From NCBI RefSeq assembly GCF_014217215.1, contig NZ_CP056080.1:1302001-1366000 (forward strand): a stretch of DNA of 64,000 bases, in the 5' to 3' direction. Position numbers and translations under genes: made by a program. Of the stretch, positions 16,623-24,626 are shown piece by piece. The stretch comes from Rothia nasimurium (GTDB lineage: Bacteria > Actinomycetota > Actinomycetes > Actinomycetales > Micrococcaceae). Every line of letters begins with the position of its first letter. Positions within the stretch are counted from its first letter, which is position 1. The notes under the pieces were generated by a model, which saw only the letters and a program-made list of their open reading frames with translations, did not search any database and was not told where the DNA came from.

Positions 16623-17558
16623 ATGAGTACTTCTGTGAATATTGTTGCTATTTCTCGTGCGGACGCTCCCCTGATTGCTACCGAGGAGCAGCTGGTTGCT
16701 GCGCTCCAGGCGGTTGAGGGCCTGGAGCTTGAATCGGGTCTTTTGATGGAGGTTCCTGCCTCTCGCGTGGAGCGCGAGGCAGAGGGCCCGGCCTACTCGG
16801 TTTATATTGCTGCGGCTTCGTGGGAGCGCGGTGGTGTTGAGGACGCCCGCGGCGCCCTGGGGCTGCTGGATGGGGCGCGCTCGCTGGGCTTTGACCTGAA
16901 TGTGGTGCCCGCTGAGTTGGCCAATGATGAGAAGAAGCTGCTCATTATGGATGTTGACTCTACCCTGATCCGCCAGGAGGTCATTGATGAGCTGGCAGCT
17001 GCGGCAGGACGCGGCGCTGAGGTTGCTGAGGTAACTGAGCGGGCGATGCGCGGTGAGCTCGATTTTGAGGCGTCCTTGCGTGAGCGGGTTGCCACCCTAG
17101 CCGGTCTCGAGGAGTCGGTGATTGATGAGGTGGCTTCCAAGGTGCTGTACTCCCCCGGTGCTACCAAGCTGGTTGAGGTTTTCCTGGCAGCCGGCCACGA
17201 GGTCTGCGTGGTCTCGGGCGGATTTGTGCAGGTTCTCTCACCGCTGGCGGGCTACCTGAACCTTTCCAAGGCGCGCGCCAACGTCCTTGACATCATCGAG
17301 GGTAAGCTGACCGGCAAGGTCACCGGCGAGGTTATTACTGGTGAGGTCAAGAAGGAGTCGCTGAAGGAATGGGCTAAGGAGTTCGATATTAAGTCCTCCC
17401 AGACCATTGCTGTGGGCGACGGTGCCAACGATGTGCTCATGATCCTTGAGGCAGAGCTGGGTGTTGCTTTCAATGCCAAGACTGCCCTACTGGAGGTCGC
17501 CGACGCCCAGATCAACACCCTGCGCCTGGACGCGGTGCGCCACTTCGCTGGGCTCTAA
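16623..17558 (+). CDS. serB: Phosphoserine phosphatase
   Basis: 311 residues. It removes phosphate from L-phosphoserine, the last step of serine synthesis. The C-terminal HAD domain has motif I MDVDSTLIRQE (nucleophile DxDST), the Ser of VVSGGFVQV, and motif III GDGANDVLMI. The N-terminal 110 residues form the regulatory ACT-like part seen in larger SerB proteins. ATG 16623 is preferred: GATAAT lies seven bases upstream, which suggests a leaderless mRNA. An in-frame ATG at 16614 is possible. Confidence 0.93.
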   Translation: MSTSVNIVAISRADAPLIATEEQLVAALQAVEGLELESGLLMEVPASRVEREAEGPAYSVYIAAASWERGGVEDARGALGLLDGARSLGFDLNVVPAELANDEKKLLIMDVDSTLIRQEVIDELAAAAGRGAEVAEVTERAMRGELDFEASLRERVATLAGLEESVIDEVASKVLYSPGATKLVEVFLAAGHEVCVVSGGFVQVLSPLAGYLNLSKARANVLDIIEGKLTGKVTGEVITGEVKKESLKEWAKEFDIKSSQTIAVGDGANDVLMILEAELGVAFNAKTALLEVADAQINTLRLDAVRHFAGL

Positions 17559-17590
17559 AGATTTGCAAGGCTCTGCCCTCACGCAATAGG

Positions 17591-17627
17591 AAAAGGACGC
17601 TGGTAGGTGGCTACCAGCGTCCTTTTA
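17591..17627 (+). terminator. Terminator after serB
   Basis: Arms aaaaggacgctggtag and ctaccagcgtcctttt with loop gtgg, usable in both directions. Confidence 0.85.
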
Positions 17628-17645
17628 CGTGCTGAAATCAGCGGG

Positions 17646-17701
17646 TTTGTACCATGCCCTGCCCACTTTTGACCTTAAAAACGGGCAGGGTGCGGTACAA
17701 A
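17646..17701. repeat. Imperfect inverted repeat between serB and the SDR gene
   Basis: TTTGTACCatgCCCTGCCC and its partner GGGCAGGGtgcGGTACAAA pair in 16 of 19 positions around an 18-base loop. It could be a second terminator for the minus-strand SDR gene or a protein-binding site. Confidence 0.5.
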
Positions 17702-17714
17702 GTTCGACAGGAAA

Positions 17715-18455
17715 CTACTTGATGAAGCCGCCTGCGCCGCCGACCAGCTCGATGTGGCCGGTTTCAACATCGGCAGTTACCATCTTGGCGACTTCCTGGG
17801 CGAACTCGTTGACGGTGTAAAGTTTGCCGGCTTCTTCGCGGCGGGCCTCAATGGCCCCGGGGTGCAGGCGGTTGAGTAGGGCCGCGGTGACGGTACCTTC
17901 AATCATGTCGGCGGAGACAACCACCAGGGAGATGCCCTTTTCGGTGAGGGCGGGGATTTCTGCTAGCAGGGCGTCCTCGCCGGCACGCTTGGACTCAGCA
18001 ACCGGCTTGTACTCAGGCATGGTCTCTACTTCGCGGATGAAGTGGGCCTGGTGGCTGGTCACAAAGACGATGCGGCCGCCCTCAGGCATTTTTTCGGCTG
18101 CCAGGCGGGCCAGGCGCAGCTGGGAGTCGCGGTTGAGCACCATGGCGTAATCATCGGGCATGCCGGCCTCCATGCCGCCAGAGGCGTTGAGAATGAGGTA
18201 GTCCAGGGAGCCGAAGTTCTCGATGGCAGCTTCTACCAGGGCGGCGGCGTCCTCAGCCTTGGTCACGTCGCCCTGTACAGCAACGGCCTTGCCGCCGGCT
18301 TCTTCAATGGCGGCAACAACCTTGGTGGCACGGGGTGCCTTGGAGCGGTAGTTGACGATGATGTTGGCTCCCTGGGCGGCAAGAATCTGGGCGGTATCTG
18401 CGCCCACGCCGCGGGAGGAACCGGTAATGATAATGGTCTTGTTCTGAAGTGACAT
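17715..18455 (-). CDS. SDR-family oxidoreductase, FabG-like
   Basis: 246 residues with a Rossmann fold: TGSSRGVGADTA (dinucleotide loop), GDVTKAED and NASGG (in place of NAG). The usual catalytic Ser is present in VFVTSHQ, but the YxxxK position reads VAESK; the nearest Tyr is four residues earlier in EYKPVAESK. Either the tyrosine has moved or the enzyme is changed or inactive. It is 283 bases downstream of fabG on the same strand, separated by a highly structured spacer. Substrate unknown. Confidence 0.85.
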   Translation of the reverse strand: MSLQNKTIIITGSSRGVGADTAQILAAQGANIIVNYRSKAPRATKVVAAIEEAGGKAVAVQGDVTKAEDAAALVEAAIENFGSLDYLILNASGGMEAGMPDDYAMVLNRDSQLRLARLAAEKMPEGGRIVFVTSHQAHFIREVETMPEYKPVAESKRAGEDALLAEIPALTEKGISLVVVSADMIEGTVTAALLNRLHPGAIEARREEAGKLYTVNEFAQEVAKMVTADVETGHIELVGGAGGFIK

Positions 18456-18503
18456 TCTTAGTCCTTATAAGCGTTGTACAAATGATTTGTTTAAGTAGCG
18501 ATA

Positions 18504-18726
18504 GGCGGTAGCCCCCCCTCTGCCGACTAACCTTCTCGCCGGTTCGCTAGCGCTCACATGCGATTCATGCCAGCCCCAGCCAGTCGGCTGCCGGGGAGCT
18601 ACCGCCCCCGCTCTGGCATACACAGCAGCCTGGGAAGGTGTGTGGCCCGTCCGCTGGCTCGGGGCTGGCGTGAATCACGACGAGCCCCCGGGCGAGGAGT
18701 GAGAGGGTCGCGGACGGGCACACACC
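18504..18726 (-). other. Highly structured intergenic region (possible RNA element)
   Basis: Four sets of long complementary arms are present: GGCGGTAGC (18504-18512) with GCTACCGCC (18598-18606); GCCGACT (18522) with AGTCGGC (18582); GATTCATGCCAGCCCC (18562) with GGGGCTGGCGTGAATC (ending 18676); and GGTGTGTGGCCCGTCCGC (18637) with GCGGACGGGCACACACC (ending 18726). The third and fourth cross the order of the first, so they would form alternative folds or a pseudoknot. No gene can be supported here. Confidence 0.5.
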
Positions 18727-18738
18727 GGCCAGGCTGTA

Positions 18739-19446
18739 TTAGTGCCCCATACCCAGGCCACCGTCAACGGGAATCACGGCACCTGAGATGTACCCTGCGG
18801 CGTCGGAGGCGAGGAAGAGGGCTACGTCGGCGATTTCTTTGGGTTCGGCAAAGCGGCGGGCGGGGATGGAGTCGGTGTACTGCTTTTTGAGGTCGTCGGA
18901 GAGTTCCTCGGTCATGTCAGTTTTGATGAAGCCGGGGGCGATGACGTTGGCGGTGATGTTGCGGGCGCCGAGTTCGCGGGTGATGGAGCGGGCCATGCCG
19001 ACGAGGCCTGCCTTGGATGCGGAGTAGTTGACCTGGCCGGGGTTGCCGTAGAGGCCGACGACGGAGGAGATGAAGATGATGCGGCCGCCCTTGTTTTTGA
19101 GTAGGCCCTTGGTGGCGCGCTGGGCAACGCGGAAGGCGCCGGTAAGGTTGGTGTCGATGACGGAGGTGAAGTCGTCTTCTTTCATGCGCATGAGCAGGGT
19201 GTCTTTGGTGATGCCTGCGTTGGCGATGACGACGCCGACGGGGCCAAATTCTGCTTCGACGGCAGTGAAGGCTGCGTCGATGGAGGCTGAGTCGGTAACG
19301 TCTGCTTTGACGGCGAAGAAGTCGGCGGGGGGTTCGCCGCTGCGGTAGGTGATGGCGACGTTGTAGCCGGCTTTTTTGAATTCGGTGGCGATGGCGTGGC
19401 CGATGCCGCGGTTGCCGCCGGTGATGAGTACGGTGGGGTTGGTCAT
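18739..19446 (-). CDS. fabG: 3-oxoacyl-ACP reductase
   Basis: 235 residues. It reduces 3-oxoacyl-ACP with NADPH in fatty acid elongation. The sequence shows TGGNRGIGHAIA, the NAG loop in IANAGITKD, the catalytic triad Ser (FISSVVG), Tyr and Lys (YSASKAG), PGFIKTDM and the C-terminal PVDGGLGMGH. Compared with the second SDR downstream, this one has every catalytic residue. A ribosome binding site (AAGGTG) precedes the ATG. Confidence 0.9.
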   Translation of the reverse strand: MTNPTVLITGGNRGIGHAIATEFKKAGYNVAITYRSGEPPADFFAVKADVTDSASIDAAFTAVEAEFGPVGVVIANAGITKDTLLMRMKEDDFTSVIDTNLTGAFRVAQRATKGLLKNKGGRIIFISSVVGLYGNPGQVNYSASKAGLVGMARSITRELGARNITANVIAPGFIKTDMTEELSDDLKKQYTDSIPARRFAEPKEIADVALFLASDAAGYISGAVIPVDGGLGMGH

Positions 19447-19629
19447 TGTTTCACCTTGTTGTGGGGTTTTGTTTCTGCCCCTATCTTACGCTCTTGAGAA
19501 AAAAGTGGTGGTTTGTTCAAGTAGGCGCGTGTTATTTGGCCTGGCGGGTTTGGTTAAGGGGTCGGGCGGGGTGTGCCTGCGAGGGGTAGACTGGTGGGGT
19601 GAGTTTGAGCCTGTGTGAGGAGGGTACCG

Positions 19630-20130
19630 GTGGCGCAGAAGTATTGGACTGCTGAGGATTTGGAGGCTGCCGGCTATTCTTCGGGCGATTCTGAGGTTTT
19701 TGAGATTACTGACGCTGCTGAGCGGCAGTCGGTGGGGGTTAGTTCGCGGGCTAAGGTGTATGCCTTCAAGATGTTTTTGCGCATTGTTTTTATTATTGCT
19801 GCGGTGATGGTGGACGGTGTGTGGCAGTGGGTGTGCCTGGCGGCGGCTGCGATTATTCCCTGGACGGCTGTGGTAGTGGCTAACGGTGAGGCTAAGCAGG
19901 GTGGTGGCGGTTTTTCTGCCATGTTGCCGCCGGAGCAGCAGGCTGCTATTGAGGCGGCTCAGGCTGATCGGGCAGCTCGTGCCGCTGCGGCTGAGGGGGC
20001 GGACGCCGGTGGGCCAGCTGATAGCCGCACCCAGGCGAGCGCTCACCCAGCAGATTCTGCGGCTGAGGGTTCTGGTGAGCCGGTGATTATTGATGGTGAA
20101 GTGGTTTTTGATGAGGACGGTAAGGAGTAG
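19630..20130 (+). CDS. DUF3099-family membrane protein
   Basis: 166 residues. EVFEITDAAERQSVGVSSRAK leads into two membrane helices (about 45-90) and a hydrophilic tail rich in Ala, Glu and Gln. This is the usual plan of DUF3099 proteins, which are confined to Actinobacteria and have no known function. GTG 19630 is chosen for its strong upstream site GAGGAGGG. It begins a run of three rightward genes ending in the SURF1 homologue. Confidence 0.8.
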   Translation: MAQKYWTAEDLEAAGYSSGDSEVFEITDAAERQSVGVSSRAKVYAFKMFLRIVFIIAAVMVDGVWQWVCLAAAAIIPWTAVVVANGEAKQGGGGFSAMLPPEQQAAIEAAQADRAARAAAAEGADAGGPADSRTQASAHPADSAAEGSGEPVIIDGEVVFDEDGKE

Positions 20131-20133
20131 CGG

Positions 20134-20376
20134 GTGGATATTTTAGGTTCTTTGAATCAGGATCAGGCAGATGGCAGTGGCCAGGGGCCTGAGTTTGTGA
20201 AGTGTAGCCGTAAGGGCTGCCAGGAGCAGGCTCGTTTTGAGGTGCTGTGGAACAACCCGAAGGTGCATGCCCCGGAGCGGCTCAAGAGCTGGGCGGCCTG
20301 TGAGGAGCACGTGCAGTATTTGCAGGATTTTTTGGTGGCGCGTAGTTTTTGGAAGCAGACTGTCCCTCTGGGATAG
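20134..20376 (+). CDS. Small conserved actinobacterial protein with cysteine pair
   Basis: 80 residues from GTG 20134, three bases after the DUF3099 stop. CSRKGC near the N terminus and WAACEEH later could form a CxxxxC…CxxH metal site. It lies between DUF3099 and SURF1 genes, an order often conserved in related genomes. No function is assigned. Confidence 0.7.
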   Translation: MDILGSLNQDQADGSGQGPEFVKCSRKGCQEQARFEVLWNNPKVHAPERLKSWAACEEHVQYLQDFLVARSFWKQTVPLG

Positions 20377-20387
20377 GGTGGTTGCTT

Positions 20388-21356
20388 GTGAAGAAATACG
20401 GTTTTTTGCTCTCTGGTAAGTGGGTTGGCCTGTTTGTGCTGACGGTGGTCGCCTCGCTGGTGTGCCTGTATTTGGCGAGCTGGCAGATGAGCCGCAAGGA
20501 GGCGCTTGATTTTTCAAATGAGCGTATTTCGCAGAACTATGATGCCGCTCCCCTGGATTTTGCGGATGATTCTAGCCTGTTTGCGTCCGCTCATTCTGAG
20601 CTGCGCTGGCAGCCGGTGACCATGACCGGCCAGTACCTGAGTGAGCACCAGTTGCTGGTGCGTAATCGGCCCTATAACGGGCTGAACGGGTATGAGGTGC
20701 TGGTGCCTTTCCAGACCGACCAGGGCCATATTGTGGTGGTTAACCGCGGCTGGATGGAGGCTGCGTTTGGGGATGCCGGTTCGACGGCGTCCCCGGTGCC
20801 TGCTCCCCCGGCTGGGCAGGTGACGATTACGGTTCGCCTGGTGGAGGGTGAGATCGATACGGGTGCTTCATCGGTGGATGGGCAGATTACCAGTATTGAC
20901 CTTCCCGAGGTTGCTGAGGTGACCGGTCTTGATGTCGATACGGTCAATTACGGTGTGATGGCTTCTGAGAGCCCGGCTCCAGCAAGCGCCCCGGTTGCTA
21001 AGGATAAGCCGGAGGAAGATTACGGGCCGAACCTGTCGTATTCGGTGCAGTGGTACTGTTTTGCGGTCATGTTCTATATTGCTTATTTCTGGTCTGCCCG
21101 CCAGAAGGTGCGCAATGATGAGCTCGATGCGCAGGTTGCCGCTGAGCTTGAGGCCTATTTTGGTCAGTTCTACGATGCTGATGGCACGTATATCGGCGAT
21201 GAGGACGAAGAGGTGGTGCGCCGCCGCATGGAGTTTGTGGATGATATGCCCGCGCATATGAAGTCTATTGTGCGCCCTAAGGCCCCTAAGCGCAGTAAGA
21301 AGATTACCGATGAAGAGGTGGAGGACGCCCTGCTCGATGAGCAGCTCTACCGCTAG
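20388..21356 (+). CDS. SURF1-family cytochrome oxidase assembly protein
   Basis: 322 residues with membrane helices near the N terminus (VGLFVLTVVASLVCLYLASWQ) and near residue 220 (WYCFAVMFYIAYFW). Between them is the SURF1 outer domain with NGLNGYEVLVPFQ and VVVNRGW. The family helps build the haem a3/copper centre of aa3-type oxidase, which fits ctaA and ctaB elsewhere in the window. GTG 20388 starts right before the first helix. The acidic C-terminal tail of about 80 residues is longer than usual. Confidence 0.88.
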   Translation: MKKYGFLLSGKWVGLFVLTVVASLVCLYLASWQMSRKEALDFSNERISQNYDAAPLDFADDSSLFASAHSELRWQPVTMTGQYLSEHQLLVRNRPYNGLNGYEVLVPFQTDQGHIVVVNRGWMEAAFGDAGSTASPVPAPPAGQVTITVRLVEGEIDTGASSVDGQITSIDLPEVAEVTGLDVDTVNYGVMASESPAPASAPVAKDKPEEDYGPNLSYSVQWYCFAVMFYIAYFWSARQKVRNDELDAQVAAELEAYFGQFYDADGTYIGDEDEEVVRRRMEFVDDMPAHMKSIVRPKAPKRSKKITDEEVEDALLDEQLYR

Positions 21357-21381
21357 GCTTTGTGGGTGATTGAGAAAAGAA

Positions 21382-21419
21382 AATGCTCCCCTCCACCGGT
21401 TCAGGTGGAGGGGAGCATT
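21382..21419. terminator. Bidirectional terminator between the SURF1 gene and xpt
   Basis: aatgctcccctccacc and ggtggaggggagcatt with loop ggttca; an A-run lies on the left. Confidence 0.8.
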
Positions 21420-21438
21420 GCTTGAGCTGGTTGCTGTG

Positions 21439-22029
21439 CTACTGGGTTTTTTCTACCTCGTGGGTAAAGACCACTCCGTCGTCGGTGAAGTGGTCGATCA
21501 TGGCCAGGGAGTAGACGTCGTAGCCGCGGTCACGGAATTCTTTGCCGCCGCCCTGGAAGACCTTTTCGATGGCGATACCGATGCCGGCTACCTGGGCCCC
21601 GCCCTGTTCGCAGAGGTGGGTTAGGCCGTGCAGGGCCTGGCCGTTGGCGAGGAAGTCATCGATAATCAGGATGCGGTCTTCGGGGGTGACAAAGCGCTTG
21701 TCGATGCGGATGTCGTACTCGATTTTCTTGGTGTACGAGAAGACCTTGGAGTGGTAGGTGTCGGTGGAGAGGGTTTTGGAGGAAATCTTCTTGGCAAAGA
21801 CCATGGGCACGCCCAGGTGCAGAGCGGCGGTCATGGCCATAGAGATACCGGAGACTTCGAGGGTGAGGACGCGGGTGATTCCGGCGTCCTTGAAGTGCTC
21901 GGCGAAGTCGCGGCCCATGTCCATCATGAGCTGGGGGTCGACCTGGTGGTTGATGAACTGGTCGACTTTGAGGATGTTGCCGGGCAGGATGCGGCCGTCG
22001 CGGCGGATGCGGTCTTCGAGGAGTTTCAT
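21439..22029 (-). CDS. xpt: Xanthine phosphoribosyltransferase
   Basis: 196 residues. It makes XMP from xanthine and PRPP. Key parts are MKLLEDRIRRDGR at the N terminus, the PRPP loop RILIIDDFLANGQAL, and GIGIAIEKVFQGGGK. The length matches B. subtilis Xpt. Its ATG overlaps the pbuX stop (ATGA), so the two are co-translated as a xanthine salvage operon. Confidence 0.95.
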   Translation of the reverse strand: MKLLEDRIRRDGRILPGNILKVDQFINHQVDPQLMMDMGRDFAEHFKDAGITRVLTLEVSGISMAMTAALHLGVPMVFAKKISSKTLSTDTYHSKVFSYTKKIEYDIRIDKRFVTPEDRILIIDDFLANGQALHGLTHLCEQGGAQVAGIGIAIEKVFQGGGKEFRDRGYDVYSLAMIDHFTDDGVVFTHEVEKTQ

Positions 22030-23369
22030 GCTGTTTTCTTCTTTCGGTCTACCAGGATGATGTTGAGTAGCAGGGCTGCCAGGGTTCCGGTGGAGATGCC
22101 GGAGGAGAGAATCATCTGCAGGGCGGTGGGCAGGTTGGCGAGCATGTCGGGGCGCACAGTCACGCCAATACCCAGGGCGAAGGCCACCGAGACGATGAGC
22201 AGTTCGCGGTCGCCCAGTTCGATGGTGGTGAGGGTTTTGATGCCCTGGGCTGCGACCAGACCGAACATGATGACGCCTGCACCACCGAGGACGGGCTGGG
22301 GCATCACGGAAATCAGGGCTGAGAGCTTGGGGAAGACGCCAAGGATAGCCAGGATAATGCCTGCGGTAATCATGACGCGGCGGGAGGCTACCTTGGTGAG
22401 GGTAATAAGGCCGACGTTCTGGGAGAAGGCGGTGTTGGGGCCCGCGCCGAAAGCGCCTGCTAAAGCTGAGCCAACGCCGTCCGCAAGTACGCCGTTAGAG
22501 ACGCGCTTGCTGTCGAGGGTGGCGCCGGAGGCCTGGCCGATAGCCATCATGATGCCGACCGTTCCGATGGTGGAGACGATATAGGCGGGGACGAAGGCCA
22601 GGGTGGAGGCCAGATCAAAGTGCAGGCCGTAGGCGAAGATGTTGGGCAGGGCGAACCAGGCGGCGTCTGAGACGACAGAAAGGTCAACTAGACCCAGGGG
22701 AATACAGACCAGGTAGCCGACAACCATGCCGATAAAGACGGCAGCAGCGCGCAGAATACCGCGGCCAAAGTGGGCGATCGCGAGGGTGAGGGCCATAACG
22801 CCGAAGGCGATGGTGAGGTTCTGCAGGGAGCCGTAGTCTTCGGAGCCCGCACCGCCTGCTGCCCAGTCCATGGAGACCGGTAGCAGGGTAATGCCGATGA
22901 GGGCCACCACGGTACCGGTAATCAACGGCGGGAAGAAACGCATCAGGGGCTTAATGAAGCGGGAGAGCACAATCTCAACCAGTGAGGCGCTGATGGTGGC
23001 GGCTACGATTCCGGCCATGCCGAACTGGGAGCCAACCGCGATGGTGGGGTTGACGAAGGTGAAGTCGGTGCCCATCATGCCGGGCACGCGAGCGCCCACG
23101 GGGCCGATGCCGCGGGACTGGATGAAGGTGGTGAGGCCCGCGACGAAGATGGAGGCGCTGACCATCAGTGAGGTTTGGGCGACGTTAAAGCCGAGGGCGG
23201 TGCAGACGACCAGGGGTACTGCGATGATTCCGGCGAAGGCTGCCAGGATGTGTTGGAGCGCTAGCAGGATAGAGACGCCAAGGGGTGGGGTATCGTCGAT
23301 CTGGTAGAGCATGTCGGTTGAAGTTTCAGCAGGGGTCTGGGGTTCTGACCCTTGGGTATGTTGGTTCAA
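22026..23369 (-). CDS. pbuX: Xanthine/uracil (NCS2) permease, probably xanthine-specific
   Basis: 447 residues with about 14 hydrophobic segments. The NCS2 signature QNVGLITLTKVASR and the carboxyl-containing helix near GANTAFSQNVG are present, as is VVALIGITLLPVSMDWAAGG. Linkage to xpt points to xanthine as substrate. No Bacillus-type purine riboswitch was found upstream; instead a GC-rich hairpin lies 36 bases before the ATG. Confidence 0.92.
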   Translation of the reverse strand: MNQHTQGSEPQTPAETSTDMLYQIDDTPPLGVSILLALQHILAAFAGIIAVPLVVCTALGFNVAQTSLMVSASIFVAGLTTFIQSRGIGPVGARVPGMMGTDFTFVNPTIAVGSQFGMAGIVAATISASLVEIVLSRFIKPLMRFFPPLITGTVVALIGITLLPVSMDWAAGGAGSEDYGSLQNLTIAFGVMALTLAIAHFGRGILRAAAVFIGMVVGYLVCIPLGLVDLSVVSDAAWFALPNIFAYGLHFDLASTLAFVPAYIVSTIGTVGIMMAIGQASGATLDSKRVSNGVLADGVGSALAGAFGAGPNTAFSQNVGLITLTKVASRRVMITAGIILAILGVFPKLSALISVMPQPVLGGAGVIMFGLVAAQGIKTLTTIELGDRELLIVSVAFALGIGVTVRPDMLANLPTALQMILSSGISTGTLAALLLNIILVDRKKKTA

Positions 23370-23404
23370 CGAAGGACTTTCGGTATGTAGTTGTGGTGGG
23401 TGTA

Positions 23405-23447
23405 AGGACGCTCGCCCCCGGCAGGGCTGCCGGTGCGGGGTCGTCCT
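23405..23447 (-). other. Leader hairpin upstream of pbuX-xpt
   Basis: Outer arms aggacg/cgtcct and an inner stem of cggcag/ctgccg with flanking C and G runs make a compact hairpin in the probable 5' leader. There is no T-run. It may control xanthine uptake or be a terminator of low strength. Confidence 0.4.
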
Positions 23448-23529
23448 AGTTTTAGTCTACGCTTCTTGCTCGCTCTGGGCGAACGTTCTCCCCGACCGTG
23501 CCTACTCCGTGACCACCGGCGTCTTTTTA

Positions 23530-23541
23530 GAACAAATATTC
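23530..23541. promoter_or_regulatory. Possible LexA (SOS) box
   Basis: GAACaaatATTC, followed by GA, matches the Gram-positive and actinobacterial SOS box GAAC-N4-GTTC with one change. It lies 60 bases upstream of a YdjM-like gene; E. coli ydjM is LexA-controlled. Confidence 0.45.
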
Positions 23542-23601
23542 GAAATTATGTTAAAGTGGTGCTTTCACTTCCAGAGGATTATTCATAAGGATCGCACCAT
23601 C

Positions 23602-24333
23602 ATGATGGGTTATTCCCACTCCATTAGCGCAGCAGCAGCCTGGCTAGCCCTCAACGAGGCGGGAGTCTTGGGCATTGACGACCCCACCACCCTGGCCGTC
23701 ACTACCCTAGCAGCTGCCGGTGCGGGCATGCTTCCCGATATTGATCACCATAACGGCACCATCGCCCACTCGATTCCGCCGGTCAGTCGCTGGGTTGCCC
23801 TGTTGGTGGGCCGACTTTCAGGCGGCCACCGCAAGGGAACCCATTCTCTGGTTGGCCTAGCAGCCTTTTGGGCCCTGGCATTTTTTGCCGACCGCCTGAC
23901 CTACGCGGGTATCCCCGTTCTAGCTCTAGCCCTAGCCGGTTTTGCTGGCGGCCTGGCCCTGCGCACCTTCAAGGCACCGGGGGGCTGGCTGGGGGCGCTT
24001 GCGGTCATTGCAGGAACCATCTATACCGATTCGCTGGCCCTAATGCCCTGGGTGGTTCTCACCGGGGCGACCGCCCACATTCTGGGCGATGCCCTGACCA
24101 CCCGCGGGGTTAACCCCTTCTGGCCAGCCACCATCAAGCCCGTAGTGCCCAGCAAGCTCTGGCGTAAGAGCGGCTACATGGCCCTACCTATCCTGGGCGA
24201 TGCTGGCTCAGCCCGCGAGAACTTCCTCACCGCCGTCCTAACCGTCTATATCGGGGCCTACACCCTGGCCTTTTTCGGTTTCCTCACCAGCTTTCCAGCC
24301 CAGCTGATCAGCGGCTTCTTCACAGGAGCCTAA
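23602..24333 (+). CDS. YdjM-like membrane-bound metal-dependent hydrolase (DUF457)
   Basis: 243 residues. The metal-binding motifs MLPDIDHHNGTIAHS and GHRKGTHSL are the family hallmark, followed by four or five membrane helices and HILGDALTTRGV. The family consists of integral-membrane hydrolases of unknown substrate, some under LexA control. ATG 23602 (or 23605) follows AAGG and fits the family N terminus MMGYSHS; longer in-frame starts would run through the pbuX promoter region. It ends in a perfect 20-bp terminator stem. Confidence 0.85.
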   Translation: MMGYSHSISAAAAWLALNEAGVLGIDDPTTLAVTTLAAAGAGMLPDIDHHNGTIAHSIPPVSRWVALLVGRLSGGHRKGTHSLVGLAAFWALAFFADRLTYAGIPVLALALAGFAGGLALRTFKAPGGWLGALAVIAGTIYTDSLALMPWVVLTGATAHILGDALTTRGVNPFWPATIKPVVPSKLWRKSGYMALPILGDAGSARENFLTAVLTVYIGAYTLAFFGFLTSFPAQLISGFFTGA

Positions 24334-24343
24334 GACTTCAGGC

Positions 24344-24387
24344 AAAGACAGGGGCCCGGCACCGTGTGGTGCCGGGCCCCTGTCTTT
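24344..24387 (+). terminator. Terminator after the YdjM-like gene
   Basis: aaagacaggggcccggcacc and its exact complement with loop gtgt form a 20-bp stem. Confidence 0.85.
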
Positions 24388-24476
24388 CACCCGTGTATCA
24401 CTTCTATGTAGTCACTCATTGAGGTGGGGTGGGAAGGAAAACAAAAATATATCCGTGCCACCGAGGCGAACGATGT

Positions 24477-24557
24477 TTAGTCTTCGGTCCAGAAAACGTC
24501 GACCTCTACGCCCTCTTCAGCGATTTCGGGGTAACGTACGTCGTGTGATTCCAGCAT
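24477..24557 (-). CDS. Candidate 26-residue small protein
   Basis: ATG 24557 to TAA 24477. The peptide begins MLESHDVRYP and ends VFWTED: acidic, with no Cys and no hydrophobic stretch. AAAGGA seven bases before the ATG is a good ribosome binding site. A small hairpin (24607-24626) lies in the presumed leader. It is the only good reading frame in the 530-base gap between the YdjM-like and ABC-F genes. It is too short to assign; coding status is inferred from the start context only. Confidence 0.45.
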   Translation of the reverse strand: MLESHDVRYPEIAEEGVEVDVFWTED

Positions 24558-24606
24558 TGAATCATCCTTTCAAGGTTCGGCCCAACGTCGGTGTTGGATT
24601 TGTGTG

Positions 24607-24626
24607 CCGCCTCATCGGTGAGGCGG
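24607..24626 (-). other. Leader hairpin before the 26-residue gene
   Basis: CCGCCTCA-tcgg-TGAGGCGG, a perfect 8-bp stem 50 bases upstream of the small gene. Confidence 0.45.

Noticed and set aside
21628-22584. Rightward open frame opposite xpt and pbuX
   Set aside because: Overlaps two well-supported genes and shows no domain.
23370-23600. Guanine/xanthine riboswitch before pbuX-xpt
   Set aside because: The conserved three-way junction core is not visible; only a simple hairpin is present.
23311-23601. Longer start for the YdjM-like gene
   Set aside because: The extra 97 codons would overlap pbuX and run through a hairpin and the possible SOS box, and look non-coding.
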